Shown here piece after piece: positions 25,442 through 35,100 of a stretch of DNA of 58,534 nt (its first letter is position 1; each line of letters opens with the position of its first letter). The stretch lies in NCBI GenBank assembly GCA_964549595.1, contig CAZJWK010000008.1:1-58534 (forward strand). Reading direction: 5' to 3'. The stretch comes from CAZQQN01 sp964549595 (GTDB lineage: Bacteria; Bacteroidota; Bacteroidia; CAILMK01; CAYYUA01). The position numbers and the translations under genes were made by a program. The notes under the pieces were generated by a model. It saw nothing but the letters and a program-made list of their open reading frames with translations, was not told the DNA's origin and did not search any database.

Positions 25442-27442
25442 TTATTTTTTCAAAATGGTAAAATTAACCCTGCGATTTTCCTGCCTGCCTTTTTCGGTTT
25501 TATTGGTAGCAACCGGCTTTTCTTCTCCATAACCTTTTGCTTGAATGCGTTTCGGGGCTATTCCCTTTTTATCTACCAAGTATTTTTTTACTGACCGGGC
25601 TCGCTTTCTGGAAAGCTTTAAATTGTATTCTTCAGAACCTACACTATCCGTATGACCGGCTACTTCTATCTCCATATCCGGATGGTCATTCATTAATTCG
25701 GAAACCCTGTCTAATTCGGGGTAGGAGCTGGGTTTTAGAGAAGCCTTATTGAACTCAAAAAAGATGTTATCCAACCGTATGGTTTGACCCACTTCAATGG
25801 GGATCATTCTAATGTCTTGTTTGACTTTTTGGAAAGAGTCTATGTCCTTGGCATCTATTGTTTCAGCTTTGGCTATGTATTCTTTTGATTTGGCAAAAAT
25901 TCCGGACTTTTCCCCTTTTGGTACGATTGATTGGTAGGTCCCTTTTTCAGGTGCGGATAAATTTTCCGCAAAATCTTGGTTTGCAGCCAAGTTTTGGTTA
26001 ATCACCTCTGCTTTCATGGGCCGGCCTGTTTTTTCATTGATTACTTTTCCCTGTACAAGCTTAACCGGTTGGGGCTTTAGGTTCACAGGCATTTTTACTT
26101 GATAAATATCGGCCATATTCCGTTGATTTTGATAGGACACATAATATCCGAAGGCGCCTGAAGCAGGAATCGTAAAATAGGCATCCCACTCGGAAGTATT
26201 GATCCCCTTACCCAGGTTAACGGGCTTTTGCCAATCGGTCCATGAATCCCCTTTTCGCTGGGTCATAAAGATGTCATGGTTGCCATAGCTTGGAAATCCT
26301 TTAGTGGAGAAATACAAAGTCCGGTTATCTGAAGCCAGGAAAGGAGTGATTTCATCCGCTGCGGTATTGATTTCCTCTCCCATGTGCTTTGGCTCACTCC
26401 ATTTGTTTTCTCCCGATTTGAAACTTACATAGAAGTCGAGGCCTCCTTCCCCTTTGAATCTTTCAAGTGCAAGGATTAAAGTCCGGCCATCATTAGCCAG
26501 AAAGAAAGAGGAGGACTCGTTTTTGTTGTAATAATCCTTTATTGTTTGGGGGATGGGTTTGCCCCACCCCAAAGATTTTTTTTCAGAAATGGCTACGCTT
26601 TTTTCTTTGGGTGGTTTTTCGGAATAGCTATCTCTTACCATAGCCAGGTTATTCCCGGGAATTATAGAAGTGATAACATTGGATTTTTGATTGTTAAGGG
26701 GTTCGCCGAGTTGTTTTGGCTTGCCCCATGTGCCATCATTGTTTTTTTTTAGGTACCAGATGGCATCCCCTGCGTCCTTACCCCCTTTGTTTTGCGGGTG
26801 GTTACTTCTTACGAAATACAAGCGGTTACCATCAGGAGTGATTAAGGGATGAACCTCATCATACCTGCTGTTAACCGATTCATTCAAAGGTTCAGGTTTT
26901 CGATATTGAATTTTATCGGGCTTATTGATGGCTTGCTGATAAGGCCTTTCAGAACTTTTCAGGCCTACCGCATCTATTTGAGGCCATCCTTTCCGGTATG
27001 CTCCAACGACATGAACCTCTACCTTATCGATTACTCGAGGAGCACTTGGTATGGAAACATGAAACATCCGCTTATCAGCAGTAATGGTGTCTTTTTTATT
27101 GATAAAAATTCTTTTTTTACCCCCTTTTTCGGGGTAAATAAAAACCCGGTAAACACAACCCGGGTAATGGTTTTCGGCTAAGATTACTTGCCTGGCTTTT
27201 ATGCTTTCCGGGAACCCTAATTTTAGAATAGCAAGGTCATTCCTGGTTTTTGGTCCCCAGGCTACCGGATTACTTCCTCCCTGAGGCATGGCATCTGGTT
27301 CGCCAAGGATTTGTTGGGGGCTATGTTGTTTTTGACCTTTTTGGGATGTACACTTAAATACCGTATCAGCCCACACCGTATTTTGACTATAGGTATGCTG
27401 GCTAAAAAGGGTAAAGCATAACAAAATGATAAAAGTTGCCAA
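25442..27442 (-). CDS. PD40 / OmpA-domain outer-membrane protein
   Basis: The product is about 666 residues. After a signal-like stretch ending HTYSQ there is an N-terminal domain (about 20-165, with ILGEPDAMPQGG), then WD40-like PD40 repeats (about 190-440: HPLITPDGNRLYFVRSN, PFLASDNRTLYFSTKGF), a carboxypeptidase-regulatory-like piece (VQGKVINEKTGRPMKAEV), and an OmpA domain (about 550-666: FFEFNKASLKPSSYPELD, GHTDSVGSEEYN). This resembles T9SS PorE-type proteins but lacks the TPR part. The only start is a TTG; the upstream stop is close. The usual basic n-region of a signal peptide is missing but is found one frame over, so a frameshift near 27445 is possible. Confidence 0.82.
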   Translation of the reverse strand: MATFIILLCFTLFSQHTYSQNTVWADTVFKCTSQKGQKQHSPQQILGEPDAMPQGGSNPVAWGPKTRNDLAILKLGFPESIKARQVILAENHYPGCVYRVFIYPEKGGKKRIFINKKDTITADKRMFHVSIPSAPRVIDKVEVHVVGAYRKGWPQIDAVGLKSSERPYQQAINKPDKIQYRKPEPLNESVNSRYDEVHPLITPDGNRLYFVRSNHPQNKGGKDAGDAIWYLKKNNDGTWGKPKQLGEPLNNQKSNVITSIIPGNNLAMVRDSYSEKPPKEKSVAISEKKSLGWGKPIPQTIKDYYNKNESSSFFLANDGRTLILALERFKGEGGLDFYVSFKSGENKWSEPKHMGEEINTAADEITPFLASDNRTLYFSTKGFPSYGNHDIFMTQRKGDSWTDWQKPVNLGKGINTSEWDAYFTIPASGAFGYYVSYQNQRNMADIYQVKMPVNLKPQPVKLVQGKVINEKTGRPMKAEVINQNLAANQDFAENLSAPEKGTYQSIVPKGEKSGIFAKSKEYIAKAETIDAKDIDSFQKVKQDIRMIPIEVGQTIRLDNIFFEFNKASLKPSSYPELDRVSELMNDHPDMEIEVAGHTDSVGSEEYNLKLSRKRARSVKKYLVDKKGIAPKRIQAKGYGEEKPVATNKTEKGRQENRRVNFTILKK

Positions 27443-27589
27443 ACTAATTTTTTGACAAAGCTAATGGTAATTGGAATTATTGAAAAAAGATAAGGTAAAA
27501 GTAAGCTTTGGAGCCAATCACATTGAATCATGAGGGAAGATTGAAGTTAATCAAATAAGGGTTATCAGACGGAAATAAGGATAAGCCAT

Positions 27590-28222
27590 TCAGGCAGTGG
27601 CATTTTCCTGACCATGGTTCTGAGCATGATAATTCATTATTCCTGTTCGCCAAATATTGACAAGTTCATTGATTGCCTTTCCGCTTCCGTAAATTAACCC
27701 TAAACCCGCAGCAGAAGTGAAGTAACCAGCTACAAGAGATCCGTTAAAATCCTTAAAGAATAAAAAATTAGCCCCCATACCTGTCAAAATAACGGCCACA
27801 CTGATAATAGCCAGGATTATGGTTAAACCGATTGTTTGTTTAATGTTGAATTTAATGAATTGTCCTTTGGTTTGAGGTTGGTGCTTATTATAATGCGCTT
27901 TGCCCTTTTTCCGGGCTTGGTAGTAAGATTGCGCTTTTTGGGTTTTACGTTTGTAGTTTGGGTTATAATGGGGGTATGCCTTTTTTTGCTCTTTTCTGTA
28001 TAAAAGGTGATCGTAAATGCTTCTTTTGTAAGGATCGGATAAGATTTCATAAGCCGATTGAATGTTCTGGAAAACATTGATAGCCTTGGGGTCCTTATTC
28101 AGGTCAGGATGGTACTGCTTGACAAGGGCCCTGTAAGCTTTCTTTACTTCACTGGGTTTGGCTTGTCTGTCAACACCCAGCAATTGATAAAAATCAACAT
28201 CTTTATGTAAAGGGTTTTCCAT
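27590..28222 (-). CDS. Membrane-anchored J-domain protein
   Basis: The product is 210 residues. A J domain lies at about 8-75 with the catalytic HPD (KQYHPDLNKDPK) and the usual YQLLGVDRQA opening, so it should stimulate a DnaK-type ATPase. A basic Tyr/Lys/Gln-rich linker follows (about 80-125). Two membrane segments come next (about 128-150 and 158-178). There is no Gly/Phe region or zinc finger, so it is not a general DnaJ. It is followed 11 bases upstream on the same strand by a membrane protein gene (28234), probably co-transcribed. Confidence 0.85.
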   Translation of the reverse strand: MENPLHKDVDFYQLLGVDRQAKPSEVKKAYRALVKQYHPDLNKDPKAINVFQNIQSAYEILSDPYKRSIYDHLLYRKEQKKAYPHYNPNYKRKTQKAQSYYQARKKGKAHYNKHQPQTKGQFIKFNIKQTIGLTIILAIISVAVILTGMGANFLFFKDFNGSLVAGYFTSAAGLGLIYGSGKAINELVNIWRTGIMNYHAQNHGQENATA

Positions 28223-28233
28223 TATGCCCTTTT

Positions 28234-28809
28234 TTATTCATACAATAATTTGGCATTTTTGTAAATCCTATAGCCAAAAAGGCCATTGCTGAAGGTAATT
28301 TGAATAGCCTTGGCTTTTTTAAATTGGTACCATTTCCATTGGCTGAAGTTCAAAAAATATTTAAAATCAGCAATATAAGAATCTCCTAAATTTACTTCAC
28401 TGGCCCGTACAGGTTTTGCTAAATTTTCTTTTTTAGCGACATTGTTTAGGGGATAAGTTTTGGTGTAGGGCTCTCCCTGAAAAGCAAAATTGATGGCTAA
28501 AAAAAGTCCACAAGATAGGGCTGCTACTCCAAAAAAATTGTAAAAGGCCATACCTGGCAACATTCCGGGCTTCCTGTTTTTTGTTAGTAAGTAATGAATT
28601 AATGTGCCTAAAGCCCCGAAAAGTAAGAAAATGTGAAAAGTGGTATCAATGGTTATCATGGTCCGATAAAGAAAATAGACCACCAGGCCGAATCCGATAA
28701 ACCAACTAAAAACAATCCAATTAGCGGGGTACTTGTAATAACTTGCTTCAGCCTTTTTTTGGCTTGAAGGCACGTATTGAAACGTTTTATCGAAGTATGG
28801 CCGAAACAT
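28234..28809 (-). CDS. Hypothetical multi-pass membrane protein
   Basis: The product is 191 residues with three predicted membrane segments (about 32-50, 56-72, 88-108) and a C-terminal soluble region of about 80 residues with FLNFSQWKWYQFKKAKAIQ. I do not recognise the family. It lies immediately upstream of the membrane-anchored J-domain gene in the same direction, which suggests the two proteins act together at the membrane. Confidence 0.65.
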   Translation of the reverse strand: MFRPYFDKTFQYVPSSQKKAEASYYKYPANWIVFSWFIGFGLVVYFLYRTMITIDTTFHIFLLFGALGTLIHYLLTKNRKPGMLPGMAFYNFFGVAALSCGLFLAINFAFQGEPYTKTYPLNNVAKKENLAKPVRASEVNLGDSYIADFKYFLNFSQWKWYQFKKAKAIQITFSNGLFGYRIYKNAKLLYE

Positions 28810-28890
28810 CTTTTCAAAAATTTCTTCTAAAAATAAAAAAATTTGGCTTTCAAAGGTTCGAAGCTATCTTTTTATCTATAGTTAGGATAT

Positions 28891-28898
28891 TAATTTTG
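28891..28898 (+). promoter_or_regulatory. -7 box TAATTTTG
   Basis: The sequence TAATTTTG fits TAnnTTTG and lies 18 bases before the hydrolase ATG at 28916. The -33 region is only T-rich, not a clear TTTG. Confidence 0.4.
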
Positions 28899-28915
28899 TC
28901 AAAATAATAAAAGAC

Positions 28916-29545
28916 ATGGACACCAACCATTTAAGAATTTACCGCCAAGCCCGTTATTGTACAATAGGAGCATTAAATAATGAAACTTCTAATGTATGGT
29001 TTGTATGCCATTTCAATGGGCTTGCGGAAAGAGGGCATTATGTCGTAGCACCCGAAGGGTTATCCCGGTTTTATTTGAAGGGTTACGAGGGACGAGTAGG
29101 AGCAACCTGGATGACCAAAGAAGACCGCGAAACGGATATTGAAGATTATGTGGTCTATTTGGATGCTTTGTATGATCAAATATTTGACAAGATTCCCAGG
29201 GAAAATGTGAAAGTGCATATCCTTGGTTTTTCACAAGGGGCTGCTACCATTTCACGGTGGATTGCTCTTGGTAAAGTGGAGTTGGAGACCTGGATCCTAT
29301 GGGCTGGTTTATTTCCTCATGATTTAACGTTCGAAGTAAATCGGGAAAAGCTTCTTAATGCCAAAACTTTCCTTGTTTATGGTGATCAGGATCCTTTTCG
29401 GGATGAAGAAAAAATTCGTGAAAGGAACCAATTGGTTGCGAAAGAAGGCTTAAATTATGAAGCGATCCAATTTGAAGGGGGCCATAACATACCGGAAGAA
29501 ACCCTAATTGGCCTATTAGATCGGTATCCTGGTTGGTTTCATTAA
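28916..29545 (+). CDS. Alpha/beta hydrolase, phospholipase/carboxylesterase type
   Basis: The product is 209 residues. The nucleophile elbow is GFSQGAAT (about residue 105), the acid is in YGDQDPF, and the His is in GGHNIPEE. The order and spacing match small serine hydrolases of the acyl-protein thioesterase/phospholipase (Abhydrolase_2) family. No signal peptide, so cytoplasmic. Its substrate cannot be read from the sequence. It is a single-gene unit between divergent and unrelated neighbours. Confidence 0.85.
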   Translation: MDTNHLRIYRQARYCTIGALNNETSNVWFVCHFNGLAERGHYVVAPEGLSRFYLKGYEGRVGATWMTKEDRETDIEDYVVYLDALYDQIFDKIPRENVKVHILGFSQGAATISRWIALGKVELETWILWAGLFPHDLTFEVNREKLLNAKTFLVYGDQDPFRDEEKIRERNQLVAKEGLNYEAIQFEGGHNIPEETLIGLLDRYPGWFH

Positions 29546-29677
29546 ACAATACTGAGTTTGAATTGGGTGATGATCCCTACTAAGCCTTAAAATTAGTAAT
29601 TTTTTGGATAAATTTTTTCAATGCAACTGTTTTTCATGAAATTGCATCTGTATAAATGATGAGGCTTTAGCTTTTTT

Positions 29678-30232
29678 ATGGTCGACCTTAAAAATTTGGT
29701 TAAAGGATGTCAAAAAGGGGAAAAAGGATACCAAAAGGCCTTATATGATAAATACGCGCCTAAAATGCTTGGTGTGTGCATGCGCTATGCCCGTGATCGT
29801 TCAGAAGCGGAGGATTATCTTCAGGAAGGATTCATCAAAGTTTTCAACAATCTTGAGAAATTAAGGAACCCGAATCAGTTAGAGGGCTGGATAGAAAAAA
29901 TTATGGTAAATACTGCGCTTGAACATATTCGTAAAAAGAAAACTGTCAATGGGCAAGAAGTGGATTTGGAAGAAAATATGGACTTAGAAGAGGATGAACA
30001 GGTAACCGGTGAACTTAGCAGAAATGAATTGTTAAAAGTTATACAGGATTTACCATCCGGTTTCCGGGCTGTATTTAACATGTATGCGATTGAGGGCTAT
30101 TCCCATAAAGAAATTGCCCAAATGCTGGATATCACAGAAGGGACCTCAAAATCCCAGTATGCAAGGGCTAAATCATTATTGCAAAAAAAGGTTAAAAAAA
30201 TAAATAGTTCTGTTTTAAAGAATTTACCATGA
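29678..30232 (+). CDS. ECF-type RNA polymerase sigma factor
   Basis: The product is 184 residues. Sigma region 2 lies at about 20-85 (MLGVCMRYARDRSEAEDYLQEGFIKVF shape, including the DYLQE core-binding motif). Region 4 lies at about 125-175 with the helix-turn-helix GYSHKEIAQMLDITEGTSKSQ. It overlaps the next gene by 4 bases. In Bacteroidota such pairs normally consist of an ECF sigma factor and a membrane partner that controls it, so the overlapping protein is its likely regulator. Target promoters are unknown. Confidence 0.92.
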   Translation: MVDLKNLVKGCQKGEKGYQKALYDKYAPKMLGVCMRYARDRSEAEDYLQEGFIKVFNNLEKLRNPNQLEGWIEKIMVNTALEHIRKKKTVNGQEVDLEENMDLEEDEQVTGELSRNELLKVIQDLPSGFRAVFNMYAIEGYSHKEIAQMLDITEGTSKSQYARAKSLLQKKVKKINSSVLKNLP

Positions 30233-31665
30233 ATTGGAACGAAGAACACCTAAGGAAAAAGTTTGAAGGCTATGAGGAGACTCCCTCTCCAAAGGTTTGG
30301 GAGAATATAGAAAATTCCCTGCATCGGAAAACAAGGGGAGTTATTAGATGGCCATACTATTTGCTATCTTCCTTCCTCTTAATTGCCGGGTTAACAGGAG
30401 GTTATTACCTGTTTAATAATAGCCAATTTTCTAAAGATTGGAAGGCCACCACCGAAAAGCAGGAGAATAGAGATAATCCCGTTGTGACTAGCTCCTCAGA
30501 TGAAAGAATAAAAAGCCGGGGCAAAAGTGAGTCTATCAAAAAAGAAAATACGCCAAACCCAACCAATAAGGGAAAGGATAAGAATCAAGGGGATAAGGAT
30601 GATGTTGAGGATCTTCAAAAGCATGACAAAGAAAATTCCCCGATCGCTGACGGTGGGAGGGATGATAAAGGACCAGAAGAAACAGACAAGGATGCAGACA
30701 AAAACCTGGGATCAGGTTTTAAGGAAGGCTCCAAAGCGAATAATAAGCCTGCTGAATCCGATAATTCGGGTGATCAAAAATCCTTGTTACTTAGCGAGGT
30801 TCCCTTACTTTTGGATGGGGGGTTAGGTAAAAATGGTTTAAAGCCTTCCAAAGCGAAATTGGCTGACTTGCCTAATTTGATAGATTCTCAATTCCAAAAA
30901 GAGGAGGCCCTGAATAATGCCATCAAGTGGAAATTGGCTGTGGAATCCGGCCCCTTTAAAAGGGATTATCTTTATAGTTTTAAAGAAGACAATGGCCAGG
31001 ACCGGTTGAAAACCATCAAAAATTCTGAGTCTAAAACGTGGGGTTACCGTATTGGCGTGAATAGTCAATGGAATTTCCCCAACGATTTTAGGGCACAATT
31101 GGGCATAAGGTATGAAAAAATTAACCAACAATTTAACCATAACCTCAAGCCTGAAAACCCTGTTCCCTGGGATGGAGAAGAGGCTTTCCAGGTAGATGGC
31201 CAAGGTTCTGATTACGAGCCTAGTCAAAATATTACCCTTTTTAGTTTGCGAAATGGGCCATCAGAGATGGCTGCTGTGGAATCAGTGGATATCAGGAATA
31301 ATAATGAATTTCAATTTTTAACCGTCCCCGCATCAGTAGGCTATTGCTTTTGGGAATCGAAATTTAATCTTTATCTGAATGCCGGTATAGAATTCAAATT
31401 CCTGACCGGAGTGGATGCTTTAGTCTTAGGGGAAAATGAAAATTTGATTTATAAGGTAACTAATCCTCAATCAGGGCCATTTAGGGCTTTTAACGTTGAA
31501 TATGAACTTAGCCTAATGGGCGAAGTTCCCATAAACAAACATATGGGGCTCATGCTTAAGCCATACGGTCAAATCGGCCATGGCTCAATTTATTTGGATA
31601 AGTTTTCGTTAGACAAACGCCCTTACCAATACGGCTTTAACCTCGGATTAAACTACAAATTTTAA
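30229..31665 (+). CDS. ECF-associated protein: one TM segment, disordered linker, C-terminal beta-barrel-like domain
   Basis: The product is 478 residues. The cytosolic head (1-40: RKKFEGYEETPSPKVWENI) resembles the short anti-sigma-like head seen in ECF-linked proteins. One membrane segment follows at about 44-64. A long Lys/Asp/Asn/Glu-rich linker covers about 70-190. The C-terminal 250 residues are beta-rich with alternating aromatics (GYRIGVNSQWNFP, FNLYLNAGIEFKFL, YGFNLGLNYKF) and end in Phe, as in outer-membrane barrels. This could link inner membrane and outer membrane in one chain and sense the envelope for the overlapping sigma factor. That role is inference. Confidence 0.75.
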   Translation: MNWNEEHLRKKFEGYEETPSPKVWENIENSLHRKTRGVIRWPYYLLSSFLLIAGLTGGYYLFNNSQFSKDWKATTEKQENRDNPVVTSSSDERIKSRGKSESIKKENTPNPTNKGKDKNQGDKDDVEDLQKHDKENSPIADGGRDDKGPEETDKDADKNLGSGFKEGSKANNKPAESDNSGDQKSLLLSEVPLLLDGGLGKNGLKPSKAKLADLPNLIDSQFQKEEALNNAIKWKLAVESGPFKRDYLYSFKEDNGQDRLKTIKNSESKTWGYRIGVNSQWNFPNDFRAQLGIRYEKINQQFNHNLKPENPVPWDGEEAFQVDGQGSDYEPSQNITLFSLRNGPSEMAAVESVDIRNNNEFQFLTVPASVGYCFWESKFNLYLNAGIEFKFLTGVDALVLGENENLIYKVTNPQSGPFRAFNVEYELSLMGEVPINKHMGLMLKPYGQIGHGSIYLDKFSLDKRPYQYGFNLGLNYKF

Positions 31666-31894
31666 ACCTTTTGCAACTTTTTTGCCCTATTTTTCATCAA
31701 AAAGAATGAAAGGTCGGCATAAAGAAGCAAAGCTTTTTAAAGTTTCTGGGTAAAAAGACTGCTAAATCTTTTCAATCTTTATAAGATAGGGGGATTATGT
31801 TAATCCTCTTTTGGCCATAAAAAAGATTGGGTTCGGAAGGTAAAAAATGCTGGCAAACAAAAAAGTGGGTTTTTACTCTAATAAATTGAAAATT

Positions 31895-31913
31895 CCCTGG
31901 CCGTGGGCCAGGG
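31895..31913 (+). ncRNA. Candidate small RNA hairpin (part of a possible transcript ending near 32001)
   Basis: A perfect inverted repeat with a 3-base loop and high GC stands out against AT-rich surroundings. The adjoining 50 bases lead directly into a Rho-independent terminator. No clear promoter was found, so transcript limits are unknown and it may be only the 3' UTR of the gene at 30229. Confidence 0.3.
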
Positions 31914-31960
31914 CATTAAAGCTTTAAAATTTTTGGTTTCCCTTTAACTACCTGTTTTGA

Positions 31961-32001
31961 GGCACGAGGTTGAAAAAAGCAGTAAACCTTGTGCCTTTTT
32001 T
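31961..32001 (+). terminator. Rho-independent terminator, 11-bp stem
   Basis: GGCACGAGGTT (31961-31971) pairs with AACCTTGTGCC (31985-31995), including one G-U, followed by six T. It lies 296 bases after the nearest upstream stop codon. Confidence 0.88.
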
Positions 32002-32140
32002 ATTACCCCCCAAATTTAAAAAAAATCTTTTAACGCAATATGTTTCTGAAAGCTTAAGTATTTGTGCCCATTAGTTCCCTTTCTCACCTCAACAATTTCC
32101 GGTTAAAAAAATTAAATTAGATTCCTTTGAAATCATTCTC

Positions 32141-35100
32141 ATGTCACATTTAAAGGTTTATAAATCTTCCGCTGGCTCCGGGAAAACCTTTACTTTGGTT
32201 GAATTTTACTTGTTTTTAGTCCTTCAGGATCCGAAGGTTTATAAAAACATTCTGGCTATTACCTTTACCAACAAGGCTACCTGGGAGATGAAAGAAAGGA
32301 TTATTGAGACCCTAAAAAGCTTGGGGAAAGGGCAAGAATCCCCTATGAGAACCCAATTAGAAAAAAAACTAAATAGCCGTGATCGTAAAATTGACATTAC
32401 TAACAATGCCCAAAGGGTTTTAAGCCAAATCCTTCATGATTATTCCAGGTTTGAGGTTTCTACCATCGATAGTTTTTTTAATAAGGTTATCCGGGCTTTT
32501 TCACGGGAGCTTGGACTTTCCGTCAATTTTGAAGTGGGCATTGACCAGGAAAAGGTTTTGCAGGAAGTTACCGATCGTTTAATGCTGGAAATTGGTAAAG
32601 ATGAAGCATTGACAAGTTGGTTAAGGGATTTTGCATTTGATAAAATAGAAGACGACCGGGACTGGAATATCCAAAAAGACATTGAGCATTTAGGCAAGGA
32701 ATTGTTTGGAGAAAAATTTCAGCAAATGAGAGAAAATTTTCAGGAGGAGGGAAAGGGTGTTAGGCATTTATTGGCTGATTTTATAAAACAATTGGATCAA
32801 TATTCTTCTCGTTACAATAGGGATTTAAACCATTATGCAAAGGAAGTCATAGAACTGGTCAATGATTATGGGTTAAGGCCTCAAGATTTCTCCGGTGGTG
32901 ATAAATCGGTCATCGTGAATTTTCAGAAAATTTTAGCCAACAAGGATCTGTCGCAGGGAGAAAAATTTCTTAAAAAGTTTAAAAAGCTTGATGGCCCGGA
33001 AAAATTAGCTGCCAAAAATTCTGATAAAAGAGACCAAATTGTACAATGTGCAGAGGAAGGGTTGTTTGATTTATTAGAAACCATTGCGGAATATTTAGAT
33101 AAGTATCATGCTTGGTATTTGTCAATCAGAGCAGTTAAATCACACATTTATGCTTTTGGTATTCTAACGGATCTTGAAGAGCGATTGAAGGATTATAGAA
33201 AGGAAAATGAGCTGCTACTAATTCCGGATATCAATAATTTGCTAAGGCAAATAACCAATGAAACCGATTCCCCTTTCATTTATGAAAAAGTGGGTCAAAG
33301 ATATTCCCACTTTCTAATAGATGAATTTCAAGATACATCGGACTTCCAATGGGATAACCTGAAACCTTTGGTTATTAATGCATTGGCTAACCGGAATAGA
33401 AACTTAATCGTTGGGGATGTAAAACAATCCATATACCGTTGGCGCGGAGGAAATCCCGATATGATGGTAAACCGTTTGTACAACGATTTAGATGATTTCC
33501 GTGAATTGATAAAAGCGGAAAACCTTAATACAAACTTTAGGAGCTTTGGTAATTTGGTAGCATTCAATAACCACTTTTTTAATAAAGCGATTGACATCCT
33601 TTTGAAAGAAACCGATTTGGAAAATCCGGATTTTATTGCCAAGGCTTACGGGGAAATAAAACAGCAGGCGTTACCGGAAAATGGAGAAAAAGGTTTTGTA
33701 CATTTTCAATTTAAGGCAAAAAATCCGGATTTACATTTTGAGGAAGAAATTAAGCCCGAAATAATGAATACCCTTGAGGACCTATTTTTAAGGGGATTTC
33801 AATACCAGGATATCGCAATATTAGTTAGGACAAACGCCCAGGCAAAGGATACCGCTCAGTACTTAGCATCTTTGGAGAATCCCATTCCCGTTATTTCTTC
33901 TGATGGGTTAAGCATTGGCTACTCTACAGCTGTGAGATTTCTTGTCAATTTGTTGTATTACCTGCATGATCCTTCCAGTCCATTGGTTCATACCTATTTA
34001 CTGAATGACTACCTCCGGTATTTCCGGGACGCAAATATCCCTAATGATGAAATTTTTAACGACTGGCAGGACCAGGCTTTGCTTAAAAAATTTTTCCCAG
34101 ATTATTTCTTTCAGGAATGGGAAATCTTGAAGAAATTGCCTTTGTATGAACTTGGAGAAAGGCTTATTCAGATTTTTGGCCTGGAGCAAAACAACGATGC
34201 GTATATACAGCGATTTTTAGATTTGCTTTTGGATTTCACCAATCAGAATTTTTCTGATTTGAATAAGTTTCTGGATTGGTGGGAAGAAAAGGGCAAATTT
34301 CAATCCGTGCAGACACCCCTGGGTGAAAATGCAGTTCGTTTAGAAACCATCCATAAGGCCAAAGGGCTCGAATATCCCGTTGTTTTAATGCCCTATGCAT
34401 CATGGGACCTGAACAGCAGCGGGAAATCCGGTAATAACCTGATTTGGGTTAAAACCCACCATGATCCTTTTACAAAATTTCCCTTTTTACCGGTTAGTTT
34501 TTCTTCTTCATTGGATGAGACCATTTTTCAACCAGATTATCAGAAAGAATTGATGCTAACTTATTTGGATAACATCAATTTACTATATGTGGGTTTAACA
34601 AGGGCTGTGGAGGAGCTATTTGTTTTTGCCCCTGATCCCAGGGATAAAAAAGGCGCATTAAAACTCAATAAGGTTAATGCCTTAATTTACCAGGTTTTCT
34701 TAGAAGATGAAAATATGGGTTTGAGTGGTTCTGAAGCTAATAGTAGCTGGGTTTTTGAAAAAGGCGAAAAAAGGCAAAAACGGGATCAACAAAAAAGTTT
34801 TGATTTTGATGAAGTAAAGACTATGGCTAATTTGCCTTCAAAACCATGGCAAGGTAAACTGGCTTTTCGTTCCAGAAGTAATGAATTTTTGGAGGGTTTT
34901 AAGGGGGATTTGGCAAAGAAAAAACACCACGGGTTAATCGTTCATGGTATTTTAGAGAAAATACGATATAAGGATGATTTGAGAAATACTATTGATAGTT
35001 ATTTTTTTGAAGGATTGATTGAAAATGACGCTAAAGCATCCATAAAAAATACCCTTGAGGAAATTTTAAAATTACCCCATGTGGCTGAATGGTTTAGTGA

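Larger units (their letters stand above)
31666..32140. other. Gene-free interval with hairpins; possible small RNA
   Basis: No protein gene is visible here. The interval holds a perfect 8-bp hairpin, CCCTGGCC-GTG-GGCCAGGG, at 31895-31913, and a strong terminator at 31961-32001. Since the preceding gene ends almost 300 bases upstream, the terminator may close a separate short transcript that includes the hairpin. Confidence 0.5.

Noticed and set aside
27262..27531. 89-codon minus-strand open frame at the start of the PD40/OmpA gene
   Set aside because: It is in another frame of the same region and lacks a normal signal peptide start; kept only as a hint of a possible frameshift.
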